64,000 nt of DNA from Streptomyces xanthophaeus (GCF_000725805.1 NZ_JOFT01000017.1:310001-374000); one strand, 5' to 3'. Shown: positions 7,888-16,682, numbered from the stretch's first letter. A program made the numbers and translations. The notes: generated by a model from the letters alone, not told the origin.

Positions 7888-10419
7888 CTATCGGCTCCTC
7901 ACCACCGCCTTTGACTTCAGTGGCAGTTCGCGCGAGGACCGGCCCGCGAACACCTCCCGGCGTCCCCGGCCCAGGACCCAGGCGTGCTGCTCCGGGTCCC
8001 AGGACGACAGCGCCCTCGCGTCCACGTCCACGGTGACCCGCTGCGCCTCGCCCGGCGCCAGGGTGAGCCGCCGGTAGCCGGCCAGGGCGCGCACCGGCTG
8101 GTCGAGCTTCAGCTCCGGGGAAGGGCCGACGTAGACCTGGGCCACCTCCGTGCCCTTGCGACGGCCGGTGTTGCGGACGGTGAACTCCACGCGCAGCCCG
8201 CCGCCGTCCGCGCGGGCACCGCCCGGCCGGACCGTGAGCTTCTCGTACTGCCAGGTCGTGTACGAGAGCCCGTGCCCGAAGGGGAACAGCGGGGCCACCT
8301 GCTGGGCGTCGTACCAGCGGTGGCCGACGTGGACGCCCTCGGCGTACTCCTGCCGGCCGCCCACGCCCGGGTAGCGCAGCACGTCCCCGCCGACCGGGGT
8401 CGACCGCTCGTCGGCCGGGAAGGTCTGGGTGAGCCGCCCGCCCGGGTCCGTGTCCCCGAAGAGGATGCCGGCGGTGGCGCCCGCGCCCTCCTGGCCCGGG
8501 TAGTACATCTGCAGGACGGCGCCGGTACGGGACAGCCACGGCATGGTCGTGCTCGAAGAGGTGTTGAGCACGACCGTGGTGCGCGGGTTGACGGCGGCGA
8601 CCGCCTCGATCAGCCGCTCCTGTCCTCCCGGCAGGGCGAGGGAGGTGCGGTCGCGGCCCTCGGTGGCGTCCTCGTAGGCGAACAGCACCACGCTGCGGGC
8701 CGCCCGGGCGGCCCGCACGGCCTCGGCGAGGTCGGCGGCCCGGGTCGCCCCGGTGGTGTGCCGGAGCCGGAAGCGCTGGCCGCCGGCTCCGCCCTGCGCG
8801 TTCACGGAGAGCCGGTGGGTGCCCGCCTTGAGGGCGAGGGTGCGGCGGCGGACGGACATCCCGTCGGGCGCGGTACCGAGCAGTCCGCCCGCGAACTGCT
8901 CGGCCGCGCCCTGCTGGACGGGGAACAGCTCCTCCCCGTCCAGACGTACGCCCGGGCGCTGCCCGGTGTAGTGGACGAGCAGGGTCCACTCGTCGTCCGC
9001 CGCGAGGCGGAACTCGCCCTCGTGGCTCCAGGCGCGCCCGGCGTCCACCCTGCGGTCGTCCAGGGCGGCCGCAGGGGTGAGCAGCCGGGGCGGCAGGGGC
9101 CGCCCGTACAGGTCCTCGCCGAGGGCGTACCGCACGGTGGAGCCGTTGCCCGCGCGGCGGCGGATGGCGTCGAACGGGGCGGCCGCGGCGTCCGGGACCA
9201 CGTGCGCGCTGCCGCCACCGCTGACGAAGGGCACCTGGCCGGTGGGCCCGATCACCGCGATCGAGCGGGCGGCGGCGCCGGTCAGCGGCAGGGTGTCGTG
9301 CTCGTTGCGCAGCAGCACCGCGCCCGCGGTGGCCACCTGGCGGGCGATGCGGGCCCCGGCCGCGGCGTCGCGCGGGGGCCGCCGCGCGGGGCGGGCGGCC
9401 AGCAGTCCGAGGCGGTCCCGGGTGGCGAGGACGCGGCGTACGGCGAGGTCGACGCTCCCCTCGGGTACGGAACCGGCGCGCACCGCCTCGCGCAGCGGGC
9501 GCCCGAAGTGGGTGCCGCCCGGCAGCTCCATGTCCAGGCCCGCGCCGATGGCGGCGACCGTGCTGTGGGTGGCGTCCCGGTCGGACATCACCCAGCCGTC
9601 GAACCCCCAGGTGTCCCGCAGCAGTTCGCCGAGCAGCGGTGCGCTCTCGCAGGCGTGGACCCCGTTGACCTTGTTGTACGCGGCCATCACCGCCCCGGCT
9701 CCGGCGGCCACCGCGGCTTCGAAGCCCCGTAGTTCGGTCTCGTGCAGGGTCTGTTCGGCGGCGATCACGTCGAGGGTGTCGCGGTCCTTCTCCTGGTTGC
9801 CGAGGGCGAAGTGCTTGACGGTTGCGGCGAGCCCCTCGTCCTGGATCCCGCGGACCACCTCGGCGACCAGGTCCGCGGTGAGGCGCGGGTCCTCGGCGAA
9901 GGTCTCGAAGTTCCGCCCGGCGTACGGGGTGCGGATGAGGTTCGCCATGGGCGCCAGCAGGACGTCCTGGCCCAGTGCACGCCCCTCGCGGCCGAGGACG
10001 CGGCCGTACTCGCGGGCCAGCGCCGGGTCGAAGGCGCAGGCCAGCATGACCGGCGCGGGCAGGGCGGTGGCGGTGGCCGCGACCCGGACGCCGGCGGGCC
10101 CGTCGGCCAGCCGCAGCTCCGGGATCCCGAGCCGCGGCACGCCGGGCACGTAGGCCGCCTGGCCCAGCGGGGCCGGGTCGGGGGCGCCGTGCAGCAGGGC
10201 GGTCTTCTCCTCCAGGGAGAGCCGCTCCAGCAGGGAGTCGATCCGGGCGGCGCGGCCGGGCCCGGCCGCGCCGCCCGCGGGGGCCGTCGGGGTCGGGGGC
10301 GGGGGTCTGCGCAGGGCCGCGTCGGGCGGCACCGTGGCCATGCAGCCGCCCGTGCCGAGGACCGTGCCCACCGCTGCGAGCAGCCGCATCGCCGAACGTC
10401 TGGACACGGCCTGGTTCAT
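7888..10419 (-). CDS. Glycoside hydrolase family 3 beta-glucosidase-like exoenzyme
   Basis: An 843-aa predicted exported GH3 enzyme. The N-terminus SRRSAMRLL followed by a hydrophobic run and GTGGC looks like a twin-arginine signal, possibly lipidated. The GH3 N domain shows KHFALGNQEKDR and the nucleophile Asp in GWVMSDRD; the GH3 C domain, an inserted PA14-like region (about residues 430-560) and a C-terminal FN3-like domain follow. It should remove glucose or xylose from beta-linked oligosaccharides. The ATG at 10419 is chosen because the in-frame extension upstream translates the poly-G/poly-C hairpin. That hairpin lies just upstream and could affect expression. Confidence 0.9.
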   Translation of the reverse strand: MNQAVSRRSAMRLLAAVGTVLGTGGCMATVPPDAALRRPPPPTPTAPAGGAAGPGRAARIDSLLERLSLEEKTALLHGAPDPAPLGQAAYVPGVPRLGIPELRLADGPAGVRVAATATALPAPVMLACAFDPALAREYGRVLGREGRALGQDVLLAPMANLIRTPYAGRNFETFAEDPRLTADLVAEVVRGIQDEGLAATVKHFALGNQEKDRDTLDVIAAEQTLHETELRGFEAAVAAGAGAVMAAYNKVNGVHACESAPLLGELLRDTWGFDGWVMSDRDATHSTVAAIGAGLDMELPGGTHFGRPLREAVRAGSVPEGSVDLAVRRVLATRDRLGLLAARPARRPPRDAAAGARIARQVATAGAVLLRNEHDTLPLTGAAARSIAVIGPTGQVPFVSGGGSAHVVPDAAAAPFDAIRRRAGNGSTVRYALGEDLYGRPLPPRLLTPAAALDDRRVDAGRAWSHEGEFRLAADDEWTLLVHYTGQRPGVRLDGEELFPVQQGAAEQFAGGLLGTAPDGMSVRRRTLALKAGTHRLSVNAQGGAGGQRFRLRHTTGATRAADLAEAVRAARAARSVVLFAYEDATEGRDRTSLALPGGQERLIEAVAAVNPRTTVVLNTSSSTTMPWLSRTGAVLQMYYPGQEGAGATAGILFGDTDPGGRLTQTFPADERSTPVGGDVLRYPGVGGRQEYAEGVHVGHRWYDAQQVAPLFPFGHGLSYTTWQYEKLTVRPGGARADGGGLRVEFTVRNTGRRKGTEVAQVYVGPSPELKLDQPVRALAGYRRLTLAPGEAQRVTVDVDARALSSWDPEQHAWVLGRGRREVFAGRSSRELPLKSKAVVRSR

Positions 10420-10434
10420 GGGCGCTCCCTGCGG

Positions 10435-10486
10435 CGTGGGGGGGGGGGGGGGGGGGGCGCCGGGCCCCCCCCCCCCCCCCCCCACG
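10435..10486. repeat. G20/C19 inverted homopolymer repeat
   Basis: CGT followed by 20 G (10438-10457), a 7-nt spacer, 19 C (10465-10483) and ACG: a near-perfect hairpin between the GH3 start codon and the RHH gene. It could be a true phase-variable or G-quadruplex tract, but such runs are also classic assembly artefacts. Confidence 0.9.
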
Positions 10487-10535
10487 GGGGCGCCCGCCGC
10501 AACTCCCTGCCGGGCTAGGCCGCCTCCCTGCCGGT

Positions 10536-10694
10536 CTAGGGGGTGTCGCGGGGGACCCGCGCCTCCGTGCGGTGCCCGCGGGCGATGTAGTCCCGTACGA
10601 CGGCCTCCACCGCGTCCTGCGGCGAACCGACTCCGGCGAGGACCATCACTTCCACCACGAGCTCGGCATCGAGGCTGATGTTGACCTTGGCCAC
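10536..10694 (-). CDS. Ribbon-helix-helix VapB-like antitoxin-type protein
   Basis: A 52-aa protein beginning with V/MAKVNISLDAELVVEV, a typical ribbon-helix-helix strand, followed by two helices (SPQDAVEAVVRDYIARG). It resembles type II VapB/DUF2191 antitoxins. The GTG start at 10694 follows GGAGGGGGT; an in-frame ATG five codons upstream overlaps that ribosome site and is less likely. No toxin gene lies beside it, so it may be an orphan regulator. Confidence 0.75.
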   Translation of the reverse strand: MAKVNISLDAELVVEVMVLAGVGSPQDAVEAVVRDYIARGHRTEARVPRDTP

Positions 10695-10999
10695 GGGTAC
10701 CCCCTCCATCGTCGTGCGGGGACTCTATCCGGCCGGGGCCGCACGCGAGAAGCCGCCGCGGATTGCGCCGTTCTGCCCCCGCGGGAGTGGCCGGAGGTCT
10801 ATGCATGTCCCTGGGGCCGGCCTGTCGTCGAGGACCGCGCGGCCCACGCCTTCCGGTGCGCCCGCACCCGCGCGCGCGGGGTGGGGGCCGTCTCGCTCCG
10901 TGTGCCGCCAGGCAGCGGAATTCAACATTCTATGTAATCTCGCTGCGCGCTCATGGCAATCCGTGCCACGCGCACTCCGATCCCCTTGCAGGAGCCCCC
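10695..10999. other. Intergenic region with likely divergent promoters
   Basis: About 300 bp between the divergent RHH and Excalibur genes. An AT-richer patch (about 10920-10940, containing TATGTAAT) is the best promoter candidate for the Excalibur gene. No gene is seen. Confidence 0.4.
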
Positions 11000-11608
11000 G
11001 TGCACCCGTCGCCCGGCCAGCCGCCGTACCCCTACCCTCCGGCGCAGCCCCAGGACCGCCGCTGGAATCCCGCGTGGGCCGTACCCACGGTGATCGCCGT
11101 CGGGCTCTTCCTCCCGCCGGTCGCGGCCGCGCTGGCCTTCGTCGCCCGCTGGGGCAAGGCGGCGAGGATCGTGACCGTGGCACTGGCCTCGGTGTGGTTC
11201 CTGGTCCTCGTCACCATGGGCGCGGACCCGAAGAAGCCGCAGGACGACGCGAAGCCGCTGCCCGCGGTGACCGTGACGGCCACGGTGACCGCGGCGGCCG
11301 TCGCACCCCCGAGCCCCACGCCGACGCCGACTCCGACGCCCCCGCCCAGCTCCACGCCGACCCCTGAGGCGCCTGCGAGCCCCACGCCGCCGCCCGCACC
11401 GGCGCCGGCCCCCGAACCGACCCAGGAGGCCGCGCCCCGGCCGGACCCCGACGAAGGCGGCGCCTCCGGTTCCTCCGCCACCGGCGGCAGCGTCTCCTAC
11501 AAGAACTGCACCGCGGCCCGCGCGGCCGGCGCCGCCCCCGTACGCCGCGGCGACCCGGGCTACGGACGCCACCTGGACCGCGACGGCGATGGCGTGGCCT
11601 GCGAATAG
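11000..11608 (+). CDS. Membrane-anchored Excalibur calcium-binding domain protein
   Basis: A 202-aa protein: a Pro/Tyr-rich cytosolic N-terminus, two hydrophobic helices (about residues 29-75), a long Thr/Pro/Ala-rich extracellular stalk and a C-terminal Excalibur domain (YKNCTAARAAGAAPVRRGDPGYG then LDRDGDGVACE). Excalibur domains bind calcium and are common on actinobacterial surface nucleases and wall proteins; here no catalytic domain is present. The GTG at 11000 has GGAG five bases upstream. Confidence 0.85.
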   Translation: MHPSPGQPPYPYPPAQPQDRRWNPAWAVPTVIAVGLFLPPVAAALAFVARWGKAARIVTVALASVWFLVLVTMGADPKKPQDDAKPLPAVTVTATVTAAAVAPPSPTPTPTPTPPPSSTPTPEAPASPTPPPAPAPAPEPTQEAAPRPDPDEGGASGSSATGGSVSYKNCTAARAAGAAPVRRGDPGYGRHLDRDGDGVACE

Positions 11609-11624
11609 GGGCGCCGGAACGCAC

Positions 11625-11659
11625 GAAGGCCCCCGCCCCGTGAGGGGGCGGGGGCCTTC
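11625..11659. terminator. Strong bidirectional terminator
   Basis: Perfect 15-bp GC-rich stem (GAAGGCCCCCGCCCC, 5-nt loop). Before the element inserted, it lay between the Excalibur gene (plus) and the 3' end of the thioesterase gene (minus). Confidence 0.85.
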
Positions 11660-11673
11660 GCCGGTCCCGGCGG

Positions 11674-11706
11674 CTACGCGTTGGGGCGCAGGGTCCAGAC
11701 GACGGT
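11674..11706 (-). pseudogene. Displaced 3' end of the thioesterase gene
   Basis: Read on the minus strand, these bases encode TVVWTLRPNA and a TAG stop, followed at once by the Excalibur terminator. The intact thioesterase at 48395-48856 ends TVVWTLRPNDQGK. The fragment is therefore the original host 3' end, separated from its gene by insertion of the 36.7-kb element. Confidence 0.85.
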
Positions 11707-11707
11707 C
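11680..11707. other. Left attachment junction of the integrated element
   Basis: Pairs with 48410-48437: 22 of 28 bases identical, core GGTCCASACSACGGTC (S = G or C at both mismatch positions). All six differences are synonymous in the thioesterase frame. The exact crossover cannot be fixed; it lies inside this block. Leftward is chromosome, rightward is element. Confidence 0.75.
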
Positions 11708-11817
11708 CTTTGGATGCCGTGATCTTGCACCTGGGGCAATGACCGGCAATACCGCTACTGACCTGTGGTTTCACGTCCCTGCGCGTCCCGACACATCCCG
11801 GGGTTTCCCGCTGACAT

Positions 11818-11839
11818 GTGCTCAGTGGGTGCTCAGTGG
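11818..11839. repeat. Tandem 11-bp GTGCTCAGTGG repeat, candidate integrase arm sites
   Basis: Two perfect adjacent copies, about 115 bp inside the left junction. The same GTGCTCAG octamer recurs just inside the right junction at 48372-48379, as expected for arm-type Int or Xis binding sites. Confidence 0.5.
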
Positions 11840-11897
11840 CGAGCAGTTGGTTCCGATGCCGCCGTAGCGGCTCCCCGGCGGGGCCTCTGCACATGCA

Positions 11898-11928
11898 GAA
11901 GGCCCGGAGTTGGACGCTCCGGGCCTTC
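11898..11928. terminator. Hairpin terminator in the element left end
   Basis: Perfect 12-bp stem GAAGGCCCGGAG with a 7-nt loop, extended by ATGCA/TGCAT. No gene ends directly upstream; it may insulate the element from chromosomal transcription. Confidence 0.6.
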
Positions 11929-12204
11929 ATGCATCAGGGCTACGCCGACCCGAAGGCCAGTGACCGCTAGGAGCAGCAACTCCGTCCCGGTCTCAAGTTC
12001 TGCATCACCAGAACCCGGTTACCCCAATGCCTCGAAAGACTTCGGGGGCCACACCTCACCCCAGCGGTGCGGACGCCTCCAGGATGGCACAGCGCCCGCG
12101 GGCCGTGCATCCCGCTCCCCCCTTCGAGGGGATCACTTTTCAGCCGACCTCTGGCCGATCACAAGATGTAGACCCGGGACGTACCGGGACACCCAGGGAT
12201 AGTC

Positions 12205-12348
12205 ATGCGCTGTCGGAACCTCGTGGGCTGTCCGGGGTACAAGCGGCGCGTCGTGCTGACGGCGGTGTCCGATGACTGTCGGCACGGCCGTAAAGAATAC
12301 GGCCCAGCGATCCGCGCCCTGGACGAACCGCACCGGCAACCACGGTGA
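12205..12348 (+). CDS. Small Cys-containing element protein
   Basis: A 47-aa frame beginning MRCRNLVGCPGYKRR, with Cys at residues 3, 9 and 25 and a basic C-terminus. The ATG at 12205 follows AGGGA at normal spacing. It overlaps the beginning of the Rep-like frame in a different frame, which supports a later start for Rep. Small Cys-rich proteins of this kind are common beside Rep genes in actinobacterial elements; the function is unknown. Confidence 0.5.
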   Translation: MRCRNLVGCPGYKRRVVLTAVSDDCRHGRKEYGPAIRALDEPHRQPR

Positions 12349-13993
12349 CCATCTTGACGTCCGCTTCCACGCCCGGCGCGAGGTGCACGACGAAACACGC
12401 TCCCCCTTCGCCGCCGAGCGCGCGGCCGTCGTGCGGCACCTCGTCAAGCTGGTGGAGTCGGGCAAGGTCGGCGCCTTGCGCCCCGCCGCGGATGCCGGGG
12501 AGTGGCGCCACGCCGTCGAAGCGCACCCCGCACTCGGCACCGTCCGCAGCGACTTCCACGCCGTCCTCGTGGCCGTGTCCAAGGCCCTGGCGGTCGTCTC
12601 CCACCAGGAGGCCGCCACGGTGCGGCAGCGGCACGTGCTGCTCGCCGAGAAAGCCGCCGAGCTGGCCGGCCGCGCCATCTCAACGCGGCAGGTGGCCCGC
12701 TCCATCAAGCGCCTCGCCGAGCACGGCCTGATCGTCGTCCTCGTTGCCGGTCGCGTCGGCAACCCTGCCACGGGGGCCTCGCCCGTCGTCCCGCTGTACG
12801 CGCTCACAGTGCCCCAGGTCGTCGAGGACGTGATCCCGGACCGCACCCCGAACGGGCGTGGCCGCACCGCCGCCGACCGCACCGCCGACCGTGAGCACCG
12901 GATCCGGAAGGCCCTCGGGCTGCCTGTGGATGAAAGTGGTCACCTGGAGCGACCTGCGGTTTCTTCCGACGCGTCGGAGCGTTCGGAGGACCGGCGGGCC
13001 TCTGTCCTTGTGGACGGAAGTGGTCACCGAAACCTGGGTAATACCCAGGTGGGTGGTGATTCCCCCCTACCCCCCGCACGCCGTCCGCCTCGCTCCGGCC
13101 GCCGCTCCAGCACTCGCCCAGGAAGCGGTGCGCCGCGTCCGCGGCGTGGGGAGATCACCCAGACCCAGAAGAACCACCACCACACCCGCCTGCTGCGCGA
13201 CGGCATCGGGCACCACGTGGTGCTGCACCGGATCACGCCCGGCCGTCTCGCCCGTCTGCTGGAGCCGTTCGCCCTCGCGGGCTGGAGCCCCTCCGACATC
13301 CGGCACGCGATGGAGCACGGCCCTGACGGCGGCCAGCACATTCAGACCGACCGCGTCCGCAAGTCGTGGTCCTGGCTCCGGTACCGGCTGAGCTTCTGGA
13401 TCGACCAGGCCGGCGCCCCGCTGCCCTCGAAATCCCAGACGGTCCGCCCCGGATGGCACTGGACCGGCTACACCGCCAACTCCTCGGCCACCCCGTCGAG
13501 CCGACCGTGGACCGTGCGGTTCGAGGAGCCGCTGGAGCCCGGCCCCACGTGGTCCGACCCTGTTGCAGCCGCCCACGACACCACCCGCACCGCGGCCGAG
13601 TTCAACCAGATCATGGCTGCGCAAGAGCGGGCCGACGCCGAAGCTGCCCGCCAGATGCAGCGCGCCGCCTGGGATGCCGCCACGCACATCGCCGAGGCCG
13701 CCGAACGCCGCCGCCTCGCCGACGAACAGGCCGCGCTCAGCCGGTACACCGACCTGGACAGCCCGATCCTGCGGTACCGCCGCGAGACCGCCAGCGCCAG
13801 CCGCCGGGCCGCCCTGCTCCGCAAGCGGGCCGAGGAAACAACAGCCGCCCCTGTGGGCCCCCGTGAGACCCGGCCCAGCGTCCAGGACTTCACCGCCGAG
13901 ATGGCCGTCTACGACCCCGCCCCGCTGATCTTCGACGCACCCACCGAGGCGGAGCGCCTCGTGGACCTTGACCCGAACGGATGGAACTCATGA
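12272..13993 (+). CDS. Plasmid-type replication initiator-like protein with winged-helix region
   Basis: Up to 573 aa. The N-terminal part (to about residue 190) is helical with a likely winged-helix segment (ISTRQVARSIKRLAEHGLIVVL). A low-complexity linker (about 210-295) separates it from a second conserved part (RLLRDGIGHHVVLHRITPGRLARLL, then KSWSWLRYRLSFW), and the C-terminus is Ala/Arg-rich coiled coil. The layout matches helix-turn-helix Rep-like proteins of Streptomyces plasmids and integrative elements; the assignment is by resemblance. The ATG at 12272 is the longest choice; the GTG at 12383 is equally plausible because the preceding bases belong to the small gene at 12205. It overlaps the next gene as ATGA. 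Confidence 0.55.
   Translation: MTVGTAVKNTAQRSAPWTNRTGNHGDHLDVRFHARREVHDETRSPFAAERAAVVRHLVKLVESGKVGALRPAADAGEWRHAVEAHPALGTVRSDFHAVLVAVSKALAVVSHQEAATVRQRHVLLAEKAAELAGRAISTRQVARSIKRLAEHGLIVVLVAGRVGNPATGASPVVPLYALTVPQVVEDVIPDRTPNGRGRTAADRTADREHRIRKALGLPVDESGHLERPAVSSDASERSEDRRASVLVDGSGHRNLGNTQVGGDSPLPPARRPPRSGRRSSTRPGSGAPRPRRGEITQTQKNHHHTRLLRDGIGHHVVLHRITPGRLARLLEPFALAGWSPSDIRHAMEHGPDGGQHIQTDRVRKSWSWLRYRLSFWIDQAGAPLPSKSQTVRPGWHWTGYTANSSATPSSRPWTVRFEEPLEPGPTWSDPVAAAHDTTRTAAEFNQIMAAQERADAEAARQMQRAAWDAATHIAEAAERRRLADEQAALSRYTDLDSPILRYRRETASASRRAALLRKRAEETTAAPVGPRETRPSVQDFTAEMAVYDPAPLIFDAPTEAERLVDLDPNGWNS
12925..13050. repeat. Direct repeats and palindromes in the Rep linker, candidate origin
   Basis: Two 20-bp direct repeats (12925-12944 and 13009-13028, 18 of 20 identical, consensus TGTGGAYGRAAGTGGTCACC), a 12-bp palindrome CCGACGCGTCGG (12966-12977) and a 19-bp interrupted palindrome centred on AAT (13032-13050). 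All fall in the part of the gene encoding the low-complexity linker. Confidence 0.5.
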
Positions 13994-15315
13994 CCCCGGA
14001 CATGACGAAGGCCTTCACAGGTGCCCGCAAGACCCTGGCCATGGCCGTCGGGGTTGGCTCCCTGATCATCGCCGGTATCGGTTTCGCCGGGTCCTACGCG
14101 GCCGTCGTAGACCTGGCCCGCAGGAAGGGCTTCGGAGACTTCGCCCTGGTCTTCCCCATCGGCATCGACGCGGGCATCGCTGTGCTCCTCGCGCTCGACC
14201 TGCTGTTGTCGTGGATCCGAATGCCCTTCCCGCTCCTGCGGCACATGGCATGGATGCTGACGGCCGCCACGATCACCTTCAACGGCGCGGCAGCATGGCC
14301 CGACCCTCTCGCCGTTGGGATGCACTCGGTCATGCCCGTCCTCTTCGTCGTGGTGGTCGAAGCCGTACGCCACGCCGTCGGCCGACTCGCGAACATCACC
14401 GCGGACAAGCACATGGACTCCGTCCGGATCTGGCGCTGGATCCTCTCGCCCCTCCCCACTGCGAAGCTGTGGCGGCGGATGAAGTTGTGGGAACTGCGCA
14501 GCTACGAACAGGCCTTGGGCCTCGACCAGGACCGCTTGGTCTACGAGGCCCACCTCCAGGCCCGGTACGGCCCTGCTTGGCGCTGGAAGGCCCCGGTGGA
14601 GGCCCTGCTGCCCCTGCGCTTGGCTCGTATCGGTGTCCCGCTTACGGATACTGCGGCTGCTGGCCTGGCTGCGGCGGGAATCGAGATCAAGTGGCGTTCC
14701 GCGGCCACCGCGCCGGCGCTCCCTCCGGAAACTCTCCCTGCCTTCGAGGAGCACACCCTGGGGGCGGTGGCGGTCGTAGGCCAAGCGGTCATCTCCTACG
14801 CGGACACGCCGACCCTGCCCCAAGTCCCCATCCACCCCGAGGACGCCGAGGAGTTCCCCTCTATCCGCGCCCTCGTTCCCGCCCGAACGCACGCGTTCGC
14901 GGCGGAGGACAAGCCGCGGAAGAACCGCGAGGAGGTCACCGCCCGTATCCCGGCAGACCGCGACCTGGAGGAGGACATGCCAGAGTGCCAGGACACCGGA
15001 CATGCCGACGGAGGACAGGCCGAAGAACCGTCGCCCTCACCTGCACCTGGGGGTGCGGCCAAGCAGGCGAACAGGTCTGACGCCGCATCGGCAAAGACGC
15101 AGGTCCCTCCCGTTAGTCCGGAGCCCGGCAGCCCGCTGACCGAGCGGAACGCGCGGGCCGCCGAAGAAGGGGCCAAGCGCCGCGTGACCTATGCGCTGGG
15201 CTGGCACCAGGTCCAGCTGGACAAGCCGACGACGACCCAGACCGAGTACGCCAAGCACCTCGGCATTTCCACCCGGACACTCCGCCGGGCGATCCACGAG
15301 AACACCCCCGCCTGA
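13990..15315 (+). CDS. DUF2637 membrane protein (Spd-like)
   Basis: A 441-aa protein with four hydrophobic helices in the first about 120 residues (LAMAVGVGSLIIAGIGFAGS; PIGIDAGIAVLLALDLLLSW; HMAWMLTAATITFNG; VMPVLFVVVVEAV), the DUF2637 pattern. A cytosolic region follows, ending in a helix-turn-helix-like stretch (QTEYAKHLGISTRTLRRAI). DUF2637 proteins are typical of Streptomyces plasmids and integrative elements, where some resemble spread (Spd) functions. The ATG at 13990 overlaps the upstream stop and has GGATGGA five bases away; ATG 13981 is the alternative. Confidence 0.8.
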   Translation: MTPDMTKAFTGARKTLAMAVGVGSLIIAGIGFAGSYAAVVDLARRKGFGDFALVFPIGIDAGIAVLLALDLLLSWIRMPFPLLRHMAWMLTAATITFNGAAAWPDPLAVGMHSVMPVLFVVVVEAVRHAVGRLANITADKHMDSVRIWRWILSPLPTAKLWRRMKLWELRSYEQALGLDQDRLVYEAHLQARYGPAWRWKAPVEALLPLRLARIGVPLTDTAAAGLAAAGIEIKWRSAATAPALPPETLPAFEEHTLGAVAVVGQAVISYADTPTLPQVPIHPEDAEEFPSIRALVPARTHAFAAEDKPRKNREEVTARIPADRDLEEDMPECQDTGHADGGQAEEPSPSPAPGGAAKQANRSDAASAKTQVPPVSPEPGSPLTERNARAAEEGAKRRVTYALGWHQVQLDKPTTTQTEYAKHLGISTRTLRRAIHENTPA

Positions 15316-15407
15316 CCGGCTGCACATGGTCCTGCTGGAACCGCCCCCGGATCGAGCGGGAGCCACGGGCCGCCAGCCCGCACGCACGCCCCGAAGGAGT
15401 AGCTCCG

Positions 15408-15607
15408 ATGAATGGACCGATCCGCTGGCACTGCCCCGAGGACCACGACGGCCTGTCCGCCCCGACCTACGGCATCCACTCCAGCCGCCCGAGTTCATCA
15501 GGGCCAGCGTCGACCGCCGCGCCTGCGAACACATCAGCGCCGCCGAGCGCGCCGAGCTGTACGCGGGCCGCGTCCCCGCCCGCCTCCAGGAGGAGGGCGA
15601 GCAGTGA
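15408..15607 (+). pseudogene. Small element gene with a single-base frameshift
   Basis: From the ATG at 15408, preceded by GAAGGAG, the first 23 codons read MNGPIRWHCPEDHDGLSAPT and so on. Near 15478-15485 the coding signal moves to another frame and continues as PPEFIRASVDRRACEHIS to a TGA at 15607. Joining the two requires one missing base and would give about 65 aa. The whole stretch keeps high third-position GC in the two frames. It is either a decayed gene or a sequencing indel; the function is unknown. Confidence 0.5.
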
Positions 15608-15803
15608 CCGAGCCGAGACCTCCCCCGGCAGCAGTCCGGCCCCACGGGGTGAACCGGAGCTGGCCGTCCGGATGTTGAAACTGACTAGTTGTCACCCATT
15701 CGGCCCTGTACGGTGCTTGCACAACGTCGCCGTCGCCCGCATACGGGCGCTGACACCGTGTCGCCGTCACCCTCTGGGGTGCTGACACTCAGATAGGAGA
15801 GGT

Positions 15804-16661
15804 ATGTCCCCCAAGGACTACAGCTACGACATCCCGGACCACCCCATCGAGTACACGAAGGTGGACCCCCGGACCATCAAGTTCGACCACCGCGCGCAGC
15901 GCAACCTCAACAAGGCCCGCGGGGCGGCCATCGCCGAGAAGCTGGTGCCCACCGCTCTCGGAACGCCGATCCTCTCCAAGCGCGCGGACGGCCTGTATGC
16001 GGTGGACGGTATGCACCGCATCTACGCTTGCCAGCTCATCCTGCTGGGTCAGGTCAAGGTCTCGAAGAAGGTCCGCGAGGCTGTCCAGGCCATCACCTGC
16101 GAGATCCACTACGACCTGTCGATGCCCAACGAGGCATCCCTGTTCATCATCAAGAACAAGGAGTCCTCGAAGGTCGGCGCGAACGACGAGTTCCGCATCG
16201 GTCTGCTGGCAGGCCACCCGCTCTTCCAGGACACCAGCGCCGTTCTGGAGAAGCACGATTTGAAGGTGGGAAGCGGTGCCACGAACGGGGTTCGCGGCAT
16301 CAAGGGCATCCTCAACATCGTCGTCGAGCACGGCCCCGAGGCACTGGACCTGGCGCTCACCATCGCCGAGGACACCTGGGGGCGCACCCACAAGACCTGG
16401 GACGCCGTCACCGTCGGCGGGATCGCCTCCGTGATGGCCAAACACTCCGACGTGATCAAGCCCGCGGAACTGGTGCAGAAGCTCAAGGTCCAGGGCGATT
16501 CTGCCGTCTTCCGGGCCAAGATCCAGACCATCGCCACCAACGGCAACACCCACGGTGACGGAACCAAGGGGCGCCTCAAGGCTGCCCACTTCGCGGTCGC
16601 CTCCGCCTGGAACAAGAACCGCTCAACCCGAAAGGTTCCCGTCCCCAACATCTTCGAGTAG
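15804..16661 (+). CDS. ParB-like (DUF6551-type) DNA-binding or nuclease protein
   Basis: A 285-aa protein. Residues 20-90 form a ParB/Srx-type fold: KVDPRTIKFDHRAQRNLN, then the DGLYAVDGMHRIYAC segment matching the conserved D-G-x-H-R core of ParB-like N-terminal domains. The remainder is a helical all-alpha region seen in the DUF6551 group. ParB-like domains of this kind bind CTP or DNA or act as nucleases; no partner parA is present, so partition is unlikely. It starts at ATG 15804 after a GGAGAGG site and is followed by a clear terminator. Confidence 0.7.
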   Translation: MSPKDYSYDIPDHPIEYTKVDPRTIKFDHRAQRNLNKARGAAIAEKLVPTALGTPILSKRADGLYAVDGMHRIYACQLILLGQVKVSKKVREAVQAITCEIHYDLSMPNEASLFIIKNKESSKVGANDEFRIGLLAGHPLFQDTSAVLEKHDLKVGSGATNGVRGIKGILNIVVEHGPEALDLALTIAEDTWGRTHKTWDAVTVGGIASVMAKHSDVIKPAELVQKLKVQGDSAVFRAKIQTIATNGNTHGDGTKGRLKAAHFAVASAWNKNRSTRKVPVPNIFE

Positions 16662-16682
16662 TCCGACCCCAGCACCATCAGG

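Larger units (their letters stand above)
11707..12204. other. Element left-end non-coding region
   Basis: About 500 bp without a convincing gene. It holds the attachment junction, two GTGCTCAGTGG repeats, a terminator-like hairpin and, before the first small gene, a 10-bp-spaced CCGGGAC pair (about 12175-12192). Confidence 0.6.

Noticed and set aside
11640..12270. tRNA gene at the left end of the element
   Set aside because: No cloverleaf or T-loop GTTCRA pattern was found; the junction evidence points to the thioesterase gene instead.
15804..16661. Plasmid partition ParB
   Set aside because: No parA or parS-like sites nearby, and the C-terminal region is unlike partition ParB.
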